DNA of 64,000 nt from Pedobacter nototheniae (lineage in GTDB: Bacteria > Bacteroidota > Bacteroidia > Sphingobacteriales > Sphingobacteriaceae). Made by a program: the position numbers and the translations under genes. The stretch's first letter is position 1; each line of letters starts with the position of its first letter. Shown here one piece after another: positions 62,835-64,000 of this stretch. The DNA lies in NCBI RefSeq assembly GCF_004335085.1, contig NZ_RQRS01000009.1:62001-126000 (forward strand), read 5' to 3'. Under the pieces are notes generated by a model that was not told the origin of the DNA, made no database searches, and worked only from the letters and a program-made list of their open reading frames with translations.

Positions 62835-64000
62835 TTATTTTTGAGTTGGCACTTGCTTAATTAGCCAATTTACCAGATCGTTGGTTGCTTTAAAGTTTTC
62901 AAAATCCTTGGGTAGTTTACGTCCATCAATATATTCGTTGTAAAACCATGGATCGCCAACGGCAAACACCGTTCCTTTGCCATATTTTGCTGTAGCTACA
63001 ATTACGTCTCCATTATCCGTTAATGCAGAAATTGCAGGGCTTTTTACTTTAATTGTTGAAATTTCTTTGATATAAACCTGCTTAGCCGTTTTAAAAATGC
63101 TGTTGTTTTGAGGGATTTTTATTGCGCCTTGTTCAAAATTGTTGCCTTGCACTTTATTGCGACTATCTTCATTAAAGTGAATGCCAAATATTTCTGGAAG
63201 CACATTAAACTTTGTGATTTCGCAATTGCCCACATCATTTAAAAGCATCACTAAAACACCGCCATCTTTAACCCATTCGGCAATTTGTTTGGTATGCTCT
63301 GCATTCATATAATTTGGTGTAGCCGTTTCCTTTTCGGTATCAGGATCAACAAGAATATAAATGTTGGTACTTTTTAAGTTTTTTGATGTTGGCGCATCTG
63401 CAAGTGTTGCTATTTTTACTCCAGCCTGGTTAAAAACATTTCCGAATAGTGAAAAGCCGTTATTATCATCTTCATCCCATAAATAGTGGAATGGGATTTT
63501 CGTTCCTGCAGGTCCATCTTTAAATTCATTATTAAAGTAATTATCTACCGTTACCGTTAGTCCTTTTCCGGGTTTTGGCAATGCAGCAGTTTCCATTTCG
63601 GCAGCAGCCAAAATAAATGCGCCAACACCTTTTGGATCATTTGTAATTACTTTTTCACTGATGTAATATTCAAAACTACCATCGCGATATGGGTTTTTGC
63701 CACCCAAGCCAGAAACCGCAACCGTTCCATTTAAATTAATCCGCTCGTTACCAGCGGTGGAAACAAATTCTTTTTGTAAACCTTTATACCCCTTTTCTGC
63801 TGCGGAGAAATAAGATTTAGGTAAATTTCCTTGCCGGGTGGCTTTTGCTAAACCATATACAAACATGCTCGATGCTGAAGATTCAAGATAATTCCCTTTT
63901 CTGTTGGGCATATCCATAACATCGTACCAAACACCTGTTTTAGCATCCTGGTATTTAACAATTGTATTCGCTGTACGTTTCAAAATGGCAAGTAATTCTG
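62835..64000 (-). CDS. Partial GH88/GH105 unsaturated (rhamno)galacturonyl hydrolase with C-terminal DUF4350-like domain
   Basis: The coding frame is open to base 64000, so the true start lies outside; the TTG at 63983 is internal. The visible N-terminal part (about 130 residues) has the GH88/GH105 core of the alpha/alpha barrel (VWYDVMDMPNRKGNYLESSASSMFVYGLAKA). After that come about 230 residues with a DUF4350/ThuA-like beta-alpha fold (YILVDPDTEKETATPNY, WVKDGGVLVMLLNDVGN, YGKGTVFAVGDPWFYNEY). GH105 removes the terminal unsaturated uronate from lyase products. The role of the added domain is unknown. Confidence 0.87.
   Translation of the reverse strand, partial: ELLAILKRTANTIVKYQDAKTGVWYDVMDMPNRKGNYLESSASSMFVYGLAKATRQGNLPKSYFSAAEKGYKGLQKEFVSTAGNERINLNGTVAVSGLGGKNPYRDGSFEYYISEKVITNDPKGVGAFILAAAEMETAALPKPGKGLTVTVDNYFNNEFKDGPAGTKIPFHYLWDEDDNNGFSLFGNVFNQAGVKIATLADAPTSKNLKSTNIYILVDPDTEKETATPNYMNAEHTKQIAEWVKDGGVLVMLLNDVGNCEITKFNVLPEIFGIHFNEDSRNKVQGNNFEQGAIKIPQNNSIFKTAKQVYIKEISTIKVKSPAISALTDNGDVIVATAKYGKGTVFAVGDPWFYNEYIDGRKLPKDFENFKATNDLVNWLIKQVPTQK

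Noticed and set aside
1..64000. CRISPR array, prophage, integrase or insertion sequence
   Set aside because: No regularly spaced direct repeats, transposase, integrase or phage structural genes were seen on either strand.

Overview
The window comes from a Bacteroidota chromosome, most likely Sphingobacteriaceae and Pedobacter-like. The evidence is SusC/SusD pairs, DUF4249 with a TonB-dependent receptor, AT-rich sequence, several promoters of the Bacteroidota type (TTG/TTTG about 20 nt upstream of TAnnTTTG), and many short secreted lipoproteins with the lipobox followed by KK or SS. The genus is inferred from protein character, not from a search. I saw no rRNA, tRNA, CRISPR array, transposase or phage gene.

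Layout. 1-7.4 kb: the 3' part of polA, a periplasmic TonB-domain protein, a small Ala/Lys-rich secreted protein, then a minus-strand series (UPF0173 hydrolase, YbaB/EbfC, a duplicated membrane protein, a serine hydrolase, a cupin, a VOC protein) and a divergent HxlR regulator. 7.4-10.1 kb: pyruvate dehydrogenase E2 and E1-alpha. 10.1-19.3 kb: cell-envelope and protease genes (NlpC/P60, CapA-like, M13 peptidase, SPFH protein, C-terminal processing protease, TPR protein). 19.3-24.1 kb: a cyanophycin module (isoaspartyl peptidase, cyanophycinase and a divergent cyanophycin synthetase). 24.1-32.5 kb: assorted accessory genes (DUF2383, DUF1543, ThuA, LMW-PTP, an unknown lipoprotein, DUF4249 plus TonB receptor, S1/P1 nuclease). 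32.5-42.1 kb: housekeeping and transport (fumC, hisS, a methyltransferase, two MHS-type MFS transporters flanking a bestrophin, rlmI), with a 320-bp hairpin-rich gap at 40.6-40.9 kb.

42.1-64 kb is one large pectin/galacturonan utilisation locus. A LacI-type regulator is divergent from SusC, SusD and a surface DUF4957/DUF5123 protein. Next come a pectin methylesterase (CE8) and a rhamnogalacturonan acetylesterase (CE12). Facing them is a nine-gene minus-strand run: GH88/GH105 hydrolase, PL10 pectate lyase, uxaB, uxaA, uxaC, kdgK, eda, a hexuronate permease, and a gapN-like aldehyde dehydrogenase. Together they predict polymer capture, de-esterification, lyase cleavage, galacturonate import, isomerisation, reduction, dehydration and phosphorylation to KDPG, aldol cleavage to pyruvate and glyceraldehyde-3-phosphate, and direct oxidation of the latter to 3-phosphoglycerate. 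KduI/KduD-type genes for the unsaturated product are not in the window.

Nothing here is clearly a wholly new system. The most interesting signals are TAnnTTTG promoter boxes that abut start codons (predicted leaderless mRNAs), the cyanophycin module in a heterotroph, the gapN gene closing the pectin operon, and several precise intergenic palindromes.
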